DNA of 64,000 nt from Rhodococcus sp. 105337 (GCF_012844225.1 NZ_JABAGQ010000001.1:310001-374000); one strand, 5' to 3'; shown: positions 1 to 8,456, numbered from the stretch's first letter. Made by a program: numbers and translations. The notes: a model not told the origin generated them from the sequence alone.

Positions 1-352
1 ACGCCGGGATGTGCGTGAACGACGAGAGGGCGGGAGCCTCGCGGTCGTGGATGCGGATACCGAATCGTCCGGTGCGCTGGATGACCTCGACGAAACCTCG
101 ATCGAACTCCACTTCCGCGCCGGGAGCACCTTCGGCGGGTTCGAGCCGTGTGATCTCCCCGTCGAGATCCCGGACCACGGTCGTGCCGGCGACGTGCCAG
201 CGTCCCGGCACCTCCTCGAATCGTGTGGGGGTGCTGTCGAGCCAGTGCAAGGCGGTCAGGCTCAACCAGCCGAGGGGCCGACGGAGGCTTTCGTTGCGCT
301 CGGTGTGCCACTGTTGCCAGTCGGCGACGAACCGGTCGAGTGTCGTGGTCAC
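1..352 (-). CDS. DUF1684 family protein (3' part cut by window edge)
   Basis: The GTG start at 352 overlaps the stop of the upstream monooxygenase gene in a GTGA, so this is the next gene of the leftward sulfur operon. The visible 117 residues begin VTTTLDRFVADWQQWHTERN and contain the block RRPLGWLSLTALHWL, which is typical of the DUF1684 (COG3358) family. The biochemical function of that family is unknown. Translation continues in frame to base 1, so the C-terminal part lies outside the window. Its position after two flavin monooxygenases suggests a role in the same organosulfur pathway, but that is inference. Confidence 0.75.
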   Translation of the reverse strand, partial: MTTTLDRFVADWQQWHTERNESLRRPLGWLSLTALHWLDSTPTRFEEVPGRWHVAGTTVVRDLDGEITRLEPAEGAPGAEVEFDRGFVEVIQRTGRFGIRIHDREAPALSSFTHIPA

Positions 353-1719
353 GATGCACGGACTCCTTCTGCGACGGTGTGCGGGTCGGCCACTCCGAGG
401 TGGCCGCGCAAGGTGGTGGTTTCGTAGTCGGCACGGAAACTGCCGCGCTCTTGGAGAAGTGGCACGACCCGGTCGACGAAGTCGTCCAGTCCTCCGGGTG
501 TCAGGTGCGGGACGAGGATGAAGCCGTCGCTCGCGTCGGTCTGCACATAGAGATCGATCTCGTCGGCGACCTGCTGCGGCGTCCCGACGAACTGCTGGCG
601 TGCGGTGGTCTCGATGACGAGTTCACGGATGCTCAGGTTCTCGGCGTCCGCCTTCGCCTTCCAGGCCCGCGCGACTGCGAGCGGGTCCTTGGCGTGACGC
701 ACCCGGCCACGGGTGATGGTGACGTTGTCTTCCGGGTCCACATCGGGCAGCGGGCCGTCGGGGTCGTAGGACGAGAGGTCCTTGCCCCAGATCTGTTCGA
801 GGAACGCCAGGGCGGTCTGCGGACCGACCTGTTGCAGCCGGATGTGCCGGGCGCGTTCCTGCGCGTCTTCGGGCGAGTCTCCGAGTACGAATGTCGCGGC
901 GGGGAGAATCTTCAGGTCGTCGTGGGTCCTGCCGTACTTGGCGAGCCGGCTCTTGACGTCCGTGTAGAACGCGCGCCCTTCCTCGAGGGTGCCGTGTCGG
1001 CTGAAGATGGCGTCGGCCCGGGCGGCACCGAATTCGCGGCCCTCGTCGGAGTCCCCGGCCTGCAGCAGTACGGGATGACCCTGCGGGCTGCGCGGAACCT
1101 CGAAGCGTCCGGTGATGTCGAACTGGGTGGAATGGATCTCGGCGGGCGTGATCGCCTCGTCGGATGCGAATACTCCACCGGCGCGGTCGATCACCGGGCT
1201 CCGGTCACTCCAGCTGTCCCAGAGTGTGCGGACCGCGTCGACCACCTCGTGCGCCCGGACGTATCGCTGAGAGTGATCGAGGTATCCGCCCCGCCGGAAG
1301 TTCTCACCCGTGAACGCGTCGGAGGATGTCACGAGATTCCACGCGGCCCGACCGGCGGAGAGGTGATCGAGAGTGGCGAACTGCTTGGCCAGTTCGTACG
1401 GCTCGTTGAACGTGGTGTTGATCGTGCCGGCCAGACCCAGGTGGGTGGTGGCGCCGGCCAGCGCCTCGAGCACGGTGAGCGTGTCCGGTCTGCCCACGAC
1501 GTCGAGGTCGTGGATGCGGCCGCGGTGTTCCCGCAATCGCAATCCTTCGGCGAGGAAGAAGAAGTCGAACTTTCCGCGTTCGGCAGTGCGAGCGAGATCC
1601 AGGAACGACGCGAAGTCGATCTGGCTCTTCGAGGCAGGGTCGGCCCAGACGGTCGTGTTGTTGACGCCCGGAAAGTGCGCCCCGAGGTGTACCTGTTTGC
1701 GGATCGTGTTGCGGGACAC
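349..1719 (-). CDS. NtaA/SnaA/DszA-type FMN-dependent monooxygenase
   Basis: A luciferase-like monooxygenase of 456 residues, the usual length of the nitrilotriacetate-monooxygenase/SnaA/DszA branch, which uses FMNH2 from a separate reductase to cleave C-N or C-S bonds. Family blocks are the N-terminal HLGAHFPGVNNTTVW, then FDFFFLAEGLRLRE and GRAAWNLVTSSDAFTGENFR, and QAGDSDEGREFGAARADAIF in the middle. The GTG start at 1719 is preceded by GAAGG at a sensible distance; an apparent longer reading frame upstream only overlaps the preceding gene. It lies 13 bp after a second monooxygenase gene and overlaps the DUF1684 gene by 4 bp. Given the SAM-riboswitch operon, the substrate is probably an organosulfur compound (inference). 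Bacillus CmoJ/YtnJ and YxeK are the functional comparisons. Confidence 0.88.
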   Translation of the reverse strand: MSRNTIRKQVHLGAHFPGVNNTTVWADPASKSQIDFASFLDLARTAERGKFDFFFLAEGLRLREHRGRIHDLDVVGRPDTLTVLEALAGATTHLGLAGTINTTFNEPYELAKQFATLDHLSAGRAAWNLVTSSDAFTGENFRRGGYLDHSQRYVRAHEVVDAVRTLWDSWSDRSPVIDRAGGVFASDEAITPAEIHSTQFDITGRFEVPRSPQGHPVLLQAGDSDEGREFGAARADAIFSRHGTLEEGRAFYTDVKSRLAKYGRTHDDLKILPAATFVLGDSPEDAQERARHIRLQQVGPQTALAFLEQIWGKDLSSYDPDGPLPDVDPEDNVTITRGRVRHAKDPLAVARAWKAKADAENLSIRELVIETTARQQFVGTPQQVADEIDLYVQTDASDGFILVPHLTPGGLDDFVDRVVPLLQERGSFRADYETTTLRGHLGVADPHTVAEGVRAS

Positions 1720-1732
1720 TGGTGTCAGCCCT

Positions 1733-2839
1733 TCAGTGAGTGGGAGCGAAGCGGTTGGCGGGTCGGACGAGGCCGAGTCGGTCGCGCAGTGTGCCCGCGG
1801 CGGGTTCGACGGTCGGCCGCAGCACGGGCAGCACGTCGTCGACGAGGTGATGCACGGTGGACACCAGTGCGAGAGGCCGGAGAACGACGCCGTCCACACC
1901 GTGCACCAGCTCGAGCAGGTCCACGAAGCCGGCCGACGTTCCGCGATGGAACACGGTGCCGGGCCGGTATTCCGCACCGGTCCAGCGCTCGAGCTGAGCG
2001 AGGTCTGCCGCAGCGTCGTCCTCGCTCGCGGCGAGCAGCAGATCCACGTCGAGAAGGATGTGGACGCGACGGCCGTCCGCGGCGGCGCGCACGCGGTCTG
2101 CGAGATCTGCCGCCGCTCGCAGGTCCGCCGCGAGAATCCGTACGAGATCGGCTCGCGCAGCGGCGAAGTCGAAGGAGTGCTCGTCGGTGATCGTGACCGC
2201 GACGAGCGGCTGGCCCTGGGGGGACCGCGGCGTGATCGACGGACCTTTGACCGAGAAGTATTCACCCTCGAAATCGATGTAGTGCAGCTTGTCGCGGTCG
2301 ATGAACCGGCCCGTCTCCACATCCCGTATCTCGGCGTCGTCCTCCCAGCTGTCCCACAGTCGGGAAGCGACCTCGGCGGCCTCGTGGGCTTCCGCCCACA
2401 GCGAGCCGTCGTGCTGGGCCTCTTTGCGCCCGAACAGCCGTGCCGGAGTGCCACCCCGGGTCACCGCGACCTCCCATCCCGCGCGGCCGAGTGTGGTGTG
2501 GTCGATCGTCTGGATCGCCTTGGCCACGTGGAACGGTTCGGTATGGGTCACGGTCGCGGTGGGGATCAGTCCGATCCGGGACGTAGCGGTGGACAGCCGT
2601 GCAGCAACACCGACCGCTTCGAGGCGACCCCGCACGGTGTTCTCGGCGGAGGTGACTCCGAAGTCGTCGGGAAGGAAGGCGAAGTCGACACCCGCCTTGT
2701 CGGCACTCCCGACGAGGTCGCTCCAGTACCGCGAGGTGAACAGATCCTCGGCGCGCGAATCATCGCGTCGCCACGACGCGGGATGGAGACCGGTGCCCGC
2801 GAATTCGACGGCGAGCAGCAATTCCGAACTATCGGGCAT
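1733..2839 (-). CDS. Luciferase-like flavin monooxygenase
   Basis: A 368-residue LLM-class (TIM-barrel, F420 or FMN) oxidoreductase. It begins MPDSSELLLAVEFAGTGLHP and has FAFLPDDFG, then RIGLIPTATVTHTEPFHVAK and RAGWEVAVTRGG, as expected for strand-helix elements of the barrel. The ATG at 2839 has GGAAGG just upstream, and the start lies inside the tail of a relic ABC ATPase reading frame (stop at 2829). The gene is followed 13 bp later by the larger NtaA-type monooxygenase, so two flavin monooxygenases act in one operon, as with YtmO and YtnJ in Bacillus S-alkylcysteine use. Its C-terminal third is unusually rich in Asp and Ala. Substrate unknown. Confidence 0.85.
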   Translation of the reverse strand: MPDSSELLLAVEFAGTGLHPASWRRDDSRAEDLFTSRYWSDLVGSADKAGVDFAFLPDDFGVTSAENTVRGRLEAVGVAARLSTATSRIGLIPTATVTHTEPFHVAKAIQTIDHTTLGRAGWEVAVTRGGTPARLFGRKEAQHDGSLWAEAHEAAEVASRLWDSWEDDAEIRDVETGRFIDRDKLHYIDFEGEYFSVKGPSITPRSPQGQPLVAVTITDEHSFDFAAARADLVRILAADLRAAADLADRVRAAADGRRVHILLDVDLLLAASEDDAAADLAQLERWTGAEYRPGTVFHRGTSAGFVDLLELVHGVDGVVLRPLALVSTVHHLVDDVLPVLRPTVEPAAGTLRDRLGLVRPANRFAPTH

Positions 2840-3086
2840 GACGAACCTTCCCTGGGATGGCGTCGAGCAACGTCTTGGTGTACTCGTGCCGTGGGTTGTC
2901 GAAAATATCGGTGGTGGTGCCGTATTCGACGACATCGCCGGAACGCATCACCTCGACGGTGTCGCTGATGCTGTTCGTCCAGCACCGCCGTCTCCACACC
3001 TCGCGAAGTCGTTCTGCCGGACCGAGCATGTCTCCGGTCACGGGGTCGGGTTGGTGGGTGATCAAGCTCAGCAACAGGAATCTCAC
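2829..3086 (-). pseudogene. Deletion scar: start of an LLM monooxygenase joined to the end of an ABC ATPase
   Basis: Reading leftward from a GTG at 3086 (overlapping the acetyltransferase stop in a GTGA), the first 30 codons read like the start of a distinct luciferase-like monooxygenase: VRFLLLSLITHQPDPVTGD, then AERLREV. A one-base loss after codon 30 shifts the frame, and the next bases still encode VETAVLDEQ, the expected continuation. Near 2970 the sequence changes to the tail of a Dpp/Opp-type ABC ATPase: SDTVEVMRSGDVVEYG, then IFDNPRHEYTKTLLDAIPG, ending at TAG 2829. The simplest reading is one deletion that removed most of a monooxygenase gene and nearly all of a downstream peptide-type ABC transporter. 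The scar is open from 3086 to 2829 in one frame, so a fusion peptide could be made but would lack both active sites. Confidence 0.75.
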
Positions 3087-3589
3087 GCGGACTCCACCTT
3101 TCGGGTCAAGAATTTCTCGAACGGGTGTGGGCCGATCTCCTCGGCGGGGCGGGCCGCGTCGTACAGGGCGGTGTATCCCGCGGCGAGATAGAGACCTACG
3201 GCTTCGGGTTGGCGCCACCCCGTCGTGAGATAGATCCGGGCGTACCCGCGCAGCAGCGCTTCGGTTTCCAGTTCTGCGAGGACGATGCGGGCGAGCCCCC
3301 GGCGGCGGTGCCGCCGGGAGGTCCAGATGCGTTTGAGTTCTGCCGTGTGCTCGTTGTACCTGCGAAATGCTCCCCCCGCGACCGGTTCTCCGTCCTCGAC
3401 GACTACCAGCAATGCCCCGTCCGGCGGAGCGAACTCCTCGGCCGGGTGCGTAGTCAACGCCTCGACCTGTTCTTCGAGCGGGCGTTCGTATCGAGTGCTG
3501 TATTCCACCGCGAGTTCGGCCAGCAGCGGGGCGGCGAGAGGGTCGTCCTGCGCGACCGCGTGTATCTGCAGGCAGCGGATATCGCTCAT
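3083..3589 (-). CDS. GNAT family N-acetyltransferase
   Basis: A 168-residue acetyl-CoA-dependent N-acetyltransferase. The acetyl-CoA loop is RRHRRRGLARIVLAELE (Q/RxxGxG/A type) after the beta-4 strand TAELKRIWTSR, and the C-terminal YLTTGWRQPEAVGLYLAAGY is the usual GNAT beta-5/alpha-4 element. Its ATG overlaps the stop of the flavin oxidase gene by 4 bp. In Bacillus the yxeL/ytmI acetyltransferases protect S-substituted cysteines by N-acetylation before monooxygenase attack. The same company here (amino-acid transporter, flavin monooxygenases, SAM riboswitch) supports an equivalent job, but the substrate is inferred. Confidence 0.88.
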   Translation of the reverse strand: MSDIRCLQIHAVAQDDPLAAPLLAELAVEYSTRYERPLEEQVEALTTHPAEEFAPPDGALLVVVEDGEPVAGGAFRRYNEHTAELKRIWTSRRHRRRGLARIVLAELETEALLRGYARIYLTTGWRQPEAVGLYLAAGYTALYDAARPAEEIGPHPFEKFLTRKVESA

Positions 3590-4719
3590 CGGGCCACCAC
3601 ACCCACGCGTGCACCGACACGGAACACATCCGGTGAGACGGCGGTTCCGTCGACGAGTCCGGTCACCAGTTCTCCGACTGCGGGTGCGAACTTGAATCCG
3701 TGTCCGGAAAACCCTGCGGCGACGGTGACATCGCCGAACCGGTCGATGACGAAGTTGCTGTCGGGTGTCGTGGTGTACAGGCAGGTGTCGGCGACGACGG
3801 TGCCGGGGTCGACTCCTGGGAGCCAGGTCACCGCATACTCGACGAGTCGCCGGACTCCGTCCGGATCGGCCGCGAAGGTACGGGTCTCGGGGTCCACTTC
3901 AGGCCCGGTACCGTGTTCGCCGATCTTTATTCCGTCGTCCGACCCGAGGCCGTAGATCCCTTCGGTCGCGAGGCCCGCACCCGGATGGTGGACGAAACTG
4001 GGCCATTCAACGGGAGCAACAGGAGAAAAATGGGCCGGTTGTTCCTGGGTGGTGCGCAATCGGGGAAGATCCGGGATCGGTGCGATCCCTCCCTCGGCAA
4101 GGAGTTGCGACGACCACGCTCCGGCGGCGATCACGACGTGGCCCGTCCGGACCACGCCGATGTCGGTGATCACTTCGACGCAGCCGGCAGTACGGTGCAG
4201 TTCCCTCACCGTGGTGCCGAACCGGACGTCGGCGCCCTCGAGCGCGGCCGCCCGATGGAGAGCCATGACTGAACGGTCCGCGTGCAGCCTGCCGGCAGCG
4301 GGATGATGCACCACCGTGTTGTCGAATCGGATTCCGGGCCAGCGTTTCCCGGCTGCGGCGGGCTCGAGGACTTCGACATCGATTCCCCGCGCGTCCAGTA
4401 CCCGAGCGCGGGACAGGACCGTGGCCGGGAAGCCGTGGTCGACCGCGCCGGTAAGGGTGAGCAACTCGTACCCTGTCGCCTCCTCGAGTTGCCGCCACAG
4501 GGGCAATGCCGAGGCGGCGAACGCGGTGTAGAACTCCCCGCCGTACGCCTGCCGGTAGATGCGTGAACTTCCGTGCGACGCGCCTCGCCGGTGGCCCTGC
4601 TCGAACTGCTCGAGCAGGACGACCGAGCGGCCTCGGGCAGCGAGACGCCACGCGGCACTCGATCCGATGACACCGCCACCGATCACCACTGCGTCGACCC
4701 GTGAACTCGCGCGACTCAT
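3586..4719 (-). CDS. Monomeric sarcosine oxidase / N-methyltryptophan oxidase family flavoprotein
   Basis: A 377-residue FAD enzyme of the MSOX/SolA group, which oxidises secondary or primary amines of amino acids with O2. The dinucleotide fold GGGVIG is at residues 14-19, followed by SVVLLEQFEQGHRRGASHGS, the family block containing HG(A)SHGSSR. The Cys in ADTCLYTTTPDSNFVIDR (about residue 313) matches the covalent flavin attachment Cys of MSOX, and GFSGHGFKFAPAVGELV is the C-terminal FAD loop. It lies between the ABC binding protein and the acetyltransferase, with an ATGA overlap to the latter, so the transporter probably supplies its amino-acid-like substrate. The actual substrate cannot be told from sequence. 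Confidence 0.88.
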   Translation of the reverse strand: MSRASSRVDAVVIGGGVIGSSAAWRLAARGRSVVLLEQFEQGHRRGASHGSSRIYRQAYGGEFYTAFAASALPLWRQLEEATGYELLTLTGAVDHGFPATVLSRARVLDARGIDVEVLEPAAAGKRWPGIRFDNTVVHHPAAGRLHADRSVMALHRAAALEGADVRFGTTVRELHRTAGCVEVITDIGVVRTGHVVIAAGAWSSQLLAEGGIAPIPDLPRLRTTQEQPAHFSPVAPVEWPSFVHHPGAGLATEGIYGLGSDDGIKIGEHGTGPEVDPETRTFAADPDGVRRLVEYAVTWLPGVDPGTVVADTCLYTTTPDSNFVIDRFGDVTVAAGFSGHGFKFAPAVGELVTGLVDGTAVSPDVFRVGARVGVVAR

Positions 4720-4741
4720 GTTCTCTCCTTGGGGTTCCGAG

Positions 4742-5710
4742 TCAGGACGCGGTCTTGGGCAGCCCCGGAGGGTTGATCCGTGAGTCGGACAAGGCCTCGC
4801 TGGTGATACCCCATCGCTCGAGGACCCGCGTGTACGTCCCGTTGTCGATGATGTGGTCGAGAGCCTCGTTGATCGCCTGGATCAGCCCGTTGTCCTTCTT
4901 CGTCAGTACCGCGATCTCGCCCTGCAGGTCCGCGCCCGCGCCGGAGAATGTCCCTGCCACTTCGGTTTCGCCCGTTTGCAGAGCATGAAAAGCGGAGGTG
5001 GGGTTGGGGCCGACGTATGCGTCGATGCGACCGGAGCCGAGTGCGAGGTAGTAGTCGACCGCGTTCTGGTAGTAGAGGATTTCGGCCGGTGCGAGACCTG
5101 CCGCGATGTTCTGCTCGTTCCACTCGACGAGCAACGCTTCCTGGTTGGTACCCGAACCGACTCCGATCGTCAGCCCGGCGATGTCCTTCGCGCCGCTGAA
5201 GGTGATGCCGCTGTCCTTCTTCACCTCGACAGCGAGGCTGTCGAGGCGGTAGGTCGCGAAGTCGTACTTCTCCTTGCGTTCCTCCGTCACGGTGACGTTG
5301 GAGATGAACACATCGGCCTCCCCGGAGTCGACGCGTACGAAGTTCTGCGCCCAGTCGGCGGCGGTCAACTCGATTTCGAGGTCGAGGACGTCCCCGATCA
5401 GGTAGGCGAAGTCGGTCTCGGAACCGATGATCGTGGTGTCGTCGTCGGCATAGAAGCGCAATGGTGGAGCGGTGCCGGCGGCGCCGGTCACGATGAGGGT
5501 GCCGCGGTCGCGGATCGCCTGCGGAACCTTCGCGGCGATCTCGTCGACCTTGTCGGTTGTGATGCGGTTCTGGTCCGCGGTGAGGTTGTAGCCGGCAGCG
5601 GTCGCGGCATCGGCCCGATCGGGGCCCGAACTGCAGGCGGCTGTGCCCAGCACTGCGGCAGCGGTGACGGCGGATGCGAGCAATCTGACACGGCGGGTCG
5701 AGGTGAACAT
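4742..5710 (-). CDS. Amino-acid ABC transporter substrate-binding lipoprotein
   Basis: A 322-residue family 3 solute-binding protein, anchored outside the membrane by a lipidated Cys near residue 26 (LGTAACSSG). The mature part carries the expected blocks: GTLIVTGAAGTAPPLRFYAD at the ligand-binding start, TVTEERKEKYDFA, then GVGSGTNQEALLVEWN and YLALGSGRIDAYVGPNPTSA. These are typical of binders of polar amino acids including cystine. The ATG is preceded by GGAAGG. It is the third transporter gene after the permease and ATPase, an order (permease-ATPase-binding protein) that puts it last in the transport unit but ahead of the catabolic genes. Confidence 0.9.
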   Translation of the reverse strand: MFTSTRRVRLLASAVTAAAVLGTAACSSGPDRADAATAAGYNLTADQNRITTDKVDEIAAKVPQAIRDRGTLIVTGAAGTAPPLRFYADDDTTIIGSETDFAYLIGDVLDLEIELTAADWAQNFVRVDSGEADVFISNVTVTEERKEKYDFATYRLDSLAVEVKKDSGITFSGAKDIAGLTIGVGSGTNQEALLVEWNEQNIAAGLAPAEILYYQNAVDYYLALGSGRIDAYVGPNPTSAFHALQTGETEVAGTFSGAGADLQGEIAVLTKKDNGLIQAINEALDHIIDNGTYTRVLERWGITSEALSDSRINPPGLPKTAS

Positions 5711-5767
5711 TCTTACCTTCCAGGGGTTATCAGAAGTCGGATGAGTGCGGAGCGATGGTCGAGTTGC

Positions 5768-6550
5768 TCAGAGGACCTTCGACAGGAATGCCTGTGTGCG
5801 TTCGTGCCCGGGCCGATCGAGGATGTCCCCGGGAGGCCCCTGCTCGACGATCACGCCGCCATCCATGAACACGACCGTGTCGGCAACCTCCCGTGCGAAG
5901 CCGATTTCGTGGGTCACGATCACCAGAGTGGTTCCAGCGCGTGCAAGGTCCCGGATCACTTCGAGCACTTCACCGACCAGTTCGGGGTCGAGTGCGGACG
6001 TGGGTTCGTCGAACAGGATGACGGCGGGCCGGAGTGCGAGAGCACGGGCGATCGCCACGCGTTGTTGCTGGCCTCCGGACAGTTGCTTGGGGAAATCGTG
6101 GATCTTGTCCCCTACGCCGACCCGAGCGAGCAGTTCGCGCGCGTCTGCCTCCACCTCAGCGCGGTCACGGCGCTGTGCGGACAGCGGTGCCTCGACCACG
6201 TTTTCGAGCACGGTCAGGTGCGGGAAAAGGTTGAAACTCTGGAACACGAATCCGATCCTCGACCGCTGGCGCAGGATGTCGCGGGTACGCAGTTCGTGGA
6301 GTTTGTTGCCGCGGCGCCGGTAGCCCATGAGTTCACCGTCGATGCGGACGGTGCCGCGGTCCACCTTCTCGAGATGGTTCAACGTCCGCAGCAGCGTGGA
6401 CTTGCCGGAGCCCGACGGGCCCAGGATCACCGTGACGTCTCCTCGACGGACCTGCAGGTCCACGCCCTCGAGCACGGGGAGTGTTCCGAACGATTTGTAT
6501 ACACCTCGCACGTCGACGACATAGGGGACGTGCTCGTCGCCGGAAGTCAT
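5768..6550 (-). CDS. Amino-acid ABC transporter ATP-binding protein
   Basis: A 260-residue ATPase of the polar-amino-acid importer family (GlnQ/TcyN type). Walker A is GPSGSGKST, the Q-loop is [18 protein letters not shown], the signature is LSGGQQQR, Walker B is [14 protein letters not shown], and the H-loop is TLVIVTHE. The ATG at 6550 overlaps the permease stop (ATGA). The longer frame upstream is only antiframe to the permease. The subunit drives the neighbouring single-type permease, presumably as a homodimer. Confidence 0.93.
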   Translation of the reverse strand: MTSGDEHVPYVVDVRGVYKSFGTLPVLEGVDLQVRRGDVTVILGPSGSGKSTLLRTLNHLEKVDRGTVRIDGELMGYRRRGNKLHELRTRDILRQRSRIGFVFQSFNLFPHLTVLENVVEAPLSAQRRDRAEVEADARELLARVGVGDKIHDFPKQLSGGQQQRVAIARALALRPAVILFDEPTSALDPELVGEVLEVIRDLARAGTTLVIVTHEIGFAREVADTVVFMDGGVIVEQGPPGDILDRPGHERTQAFLSKVL

Positions 6551-7518
6551 CGGGTCGCTCCCCGGGGTGCGCCGACACCGTTGTCGCGGATCTCCCGGTA
6601 CTTCGCGGTGGCCTTCTGCCACGGTGTGAGGGGCAGCGCTCGGGCGGAGCCCCGCGCATAGTGCCGCTCCACGTAGTACTGCACGATCGAGAGGAACGTC
6701 GTCAAGATGATGTACCAGACGGTCGCGACCATGAGCAGCGGAACGACGCGCCCATTGCGGCCGAAAACGACCTGGACTTGGTAGAACAGTTCGGCGATCG
6801 CCATCGTCGAGACGATCGACGTGCCCTTGAACAGGCTGATCACCTCGTTGGCCGCGTTGGGCAGGATCGAACGCATCGCCTGCGGCAGAACAATTCTGAA
6901 GAACTGCCGCCCGCGCGGGATACCGAGAGCGTTGGCGGCTTCGACCTGACCGGGGTCCACCGAAATGATGCCGGCACGAATGATTTCCGCAGAGTATGCG
7001 GCCTGGTGCAGCGCCAGGCCCAGGACCGCGGCCGTGAATCCGGATATCACGCCCGTGACGTTGAACGAGAAGAAGCCCGGTCCGAAGGGAATTCCGACAG
7101 ACAAGGTTCGATACAGGTACGCGATGTTGAACCAGAAGAGCAGTTGGACGATCAACGGTATCGACCGGAACGCCCAGATATAGGTCCACGAGACAACTTG
7201 AAGCACTGGGTTGTTCGACAATCGTCCCACCGCGAGGAGAGCACCGAGCGCGAACCCCAGAATCGTCCCCCAGAGGGTGAGCTTGATCGTCATCCACAGC
7301 GCGGCGAGCACGGATGCCGCGGTGAAGTACTGGGCGAAAGTCGGCCAATCCCAGCCCGGGTTGGTCGCGAGGCCGTGCGCGAACTGCGCAACAACGATCA
7401 GTACTGCGGCACTGGTGGCCCAACGCCACGGGTGGCGGGTGGGAGCGACGACGAGATTCGAGTCGTCCAGATGCTCGTGGACCGGGATGGTCGTGCGGAA
7501 CTCGGCCGGCGCGCTCAC
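6547..7518 (-). CDS. Amino-acid ABC transporter permease (HisM/TcyL-type)
   Basis: A 323-residue permease with an N-terminal extension of about 35 residues before the first membrane span. The region [20 protein letters not shown] and the EAA loop [20 protein letters not shown] identify the polar-amino-acid uptake family, which forms homo- or heterodimers with the ATPase. The GTG start at 7518 overlaps the stop of a 10-codon leader ORF as GTGA, so its translation is probably coupled to that leader. It is the first structural gene after the SAM riboswitch, making the whole operon a sulfur-status-controlled unit. Confidence 0.9.
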   Translation of the reverse strand: MSAPAEFRTTIPVHEHLDDSNLVVAPTRHPWRWATSAAVLIVVAQFAHGLATNPGWDWPTFAQYFTAASVLAALWMTIKLTLWGTILGFALGALLAVGRLSNNPVLQVVSWTYIWAFRSIPLIVQLLFWFNIAYLYRTLSVGIPFGPGFFSFNVTGVISGFTAAVLGLALHQAAYSAEIIRAGIISVDPGQVEAANALGIPRGRQFFRIVLPQAMRSILPNAANEVISLFKGTSIVSTMAIAELFYQVQVVFGRNGRVVPLLMVATVWYIILTTFLSIVQYYVERHYARGSARALPLTPWQKATAKYREIRDNGVGAPRGATR

Positions 7519-7547
7519 GCCGACCCACTGCGGGCAGGAGACGTCAT
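7515..7547 (-). CDS. 10-residue leader ORF coupled to the ABC permease
   Basis: The small frame [10 protein letters not shown] starts with ATG at 7547 and stops with TGA at 7517-7515, overlapping the permease GTG start. The only strong ribosome site between riboswitch and permease, GGAAGG at 7563-7558, lies 10 bases before this ATG; the permease GTG has no comparable site. The likely reading is that ribosomes load at the leader and pass on to the permease. A role as a regulatory peptide is possible but nothing in its sequence, such as Cys or Met codon runs, shows it. Confidence 0.5.
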   Translation of the reverse strand: MTSPARSGSA

Positions 7548-7561
7548 GGTGGATCTACCTT

Positions 7562-7649
7562 CCATCGGTCCCGGCGGTAGCACCCGCACCCGATGTCGGG
7601 AGGGTTGCTGCGACGTCATGGAGCCGGGTCTCTCGGTCGCTCTGGATGG
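7562..7649 (-). promoter_or_regulatory. SAM-I family (S-box) riboswitch
   Basis: Reading leftward, the segment has the S-box order: a P1 strand CCATC, then AGAGCGACCGAGAGACC, CCATGACGTCGCAGCAACC, a hairpin built on CCCGA/TCGGG, then GGTGCTACCGCCGGGACC and the P1 partner GATGG. The kink-turn GAGAGACC, the core TGA and GCAACC, and the GGTGCTA strand are the conserved parts of this aptamer. P1's 3' strand shares two bases with the ribosome site GGAAGG (7563-7558), so SAM binding should hide it and shut off translation of the leader ORF and permease. It marks the downstream operon as induced when SAM (and hence methionine/cysteine) is scarce. Confidence 0.88.
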
Positions 7650-7799
7650 GACTGCGCGGAACAGAAGAATCGGGCACACACGTGGACTGCGATGAACTGT
7701 GGACCATGAGATCGCTGCGCACACCCATTCGAATCGACCTGATTCCAAGCCTCGCGGAACATTCCAATCCGCCGCCGCGGAAGCCACTGGTGCGCAACG

Positions 7800-8456
7800 A
7801 TGGAGCACGTGGGCAGCGTCGAACGAGTAACGATCACCGCGTCCGGGCCGAGCCGCGCGTATCGCGGGGCACCCTGGTGGGCAGTGGCTTCGGCCGTGCT
7901 CGCCCCCGTTGCACTGACCGCGGGCTGGGTGGTCGCGGGCACGGTACAACCCCCGGAGTACAGCGCTGTGCGGCAGAGCCTGAGCGCGCTCGCCGGGCAC
8001 GGTGGAGCCGAACGCTGGATCATGACGACATCGCTGTTCGTGCTCGGCGCGTGCCATGTGATCACTGCGCTCGGACTGAGTGCCTTGCGTCCCGCCGCAC
8101 GACTGGTCCTCGGCGGCGCGGGGATCTCCGGGATCGCTCTCGCGGCACTTCCGCAACCGGCGAACGGGTCTGCCACGTCGCACGTGGTCAGTGTCGTCAT
8201 CGGCTCGATCCTGATCGCGACATTCCCCGCGTTCGTCGGGTCTCGCAGCCGTCCGCAGTCGTTCGCATTGAGCGTCCGCGGATCGGCGATCGCGACCGCG
8301 GTGTTCGTGGCCCTGACCGTGGCGTTCCTGATCTCGGCGCAGGGCGGGCAGTATTTCGGGCTGGTCGAGCGGGTGGGCTTGACGCCCGAGACGATATGGC
8401 CCCTTGTCGTCGTCCTCGCCTTGCGGCGTAGTGCGCGCCAGGATGCAGGCACCTAG
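7800..8456 (+). CDS. DUF998 family membrane protein
   Basis: A 218-residue integral membrane protein with about six predicted spans: VASAVLAPVALTAGWVVAGT, TTSLFVLGACHVITALGL, VLGGAGISGIALAALPQP, VVSVVIGSILIATFPAFV, AIATAVFVALTVAFLIS and IWPLVVVLALRRS. The block QPPEYSAVRQSLSALAGHG after span one is the mark of DUF998. Function is unknown. It is transcribed away from the SAM-riboswitch operon, sharing a divergent upstream region of about 150 bp. The start is the ATG at 7800; an in-frame GTG nine bases on is also possible. Confidence 0.75.
   Translation: MEHVGSVERVTITASGPSRAYRGAPWWAVASAVLAPVALTAGWVVAGTVQPPEYSAVRQSLSALAGHGGAERWIMTTSLFVLGACHVITALGLSALRPAARLVLGGAGISGIALAALPQPANGSATSHVVSVVIGSILIATFPAFVGSRSRPQSFALSVRGSAIATAVFVALTVAFLISAQGGQYFGLVERVGLTPETIWPLVVVLALRRSARQDAGT

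Noticed and set aside
223-2968. Long rightward open frames over the two monooxygenase genes
   Set aside because: The opposite strand encodes clear LLM monooxygenases with ribosome sites; the rightward products are low-complexity and lack starts with ribosome sites.
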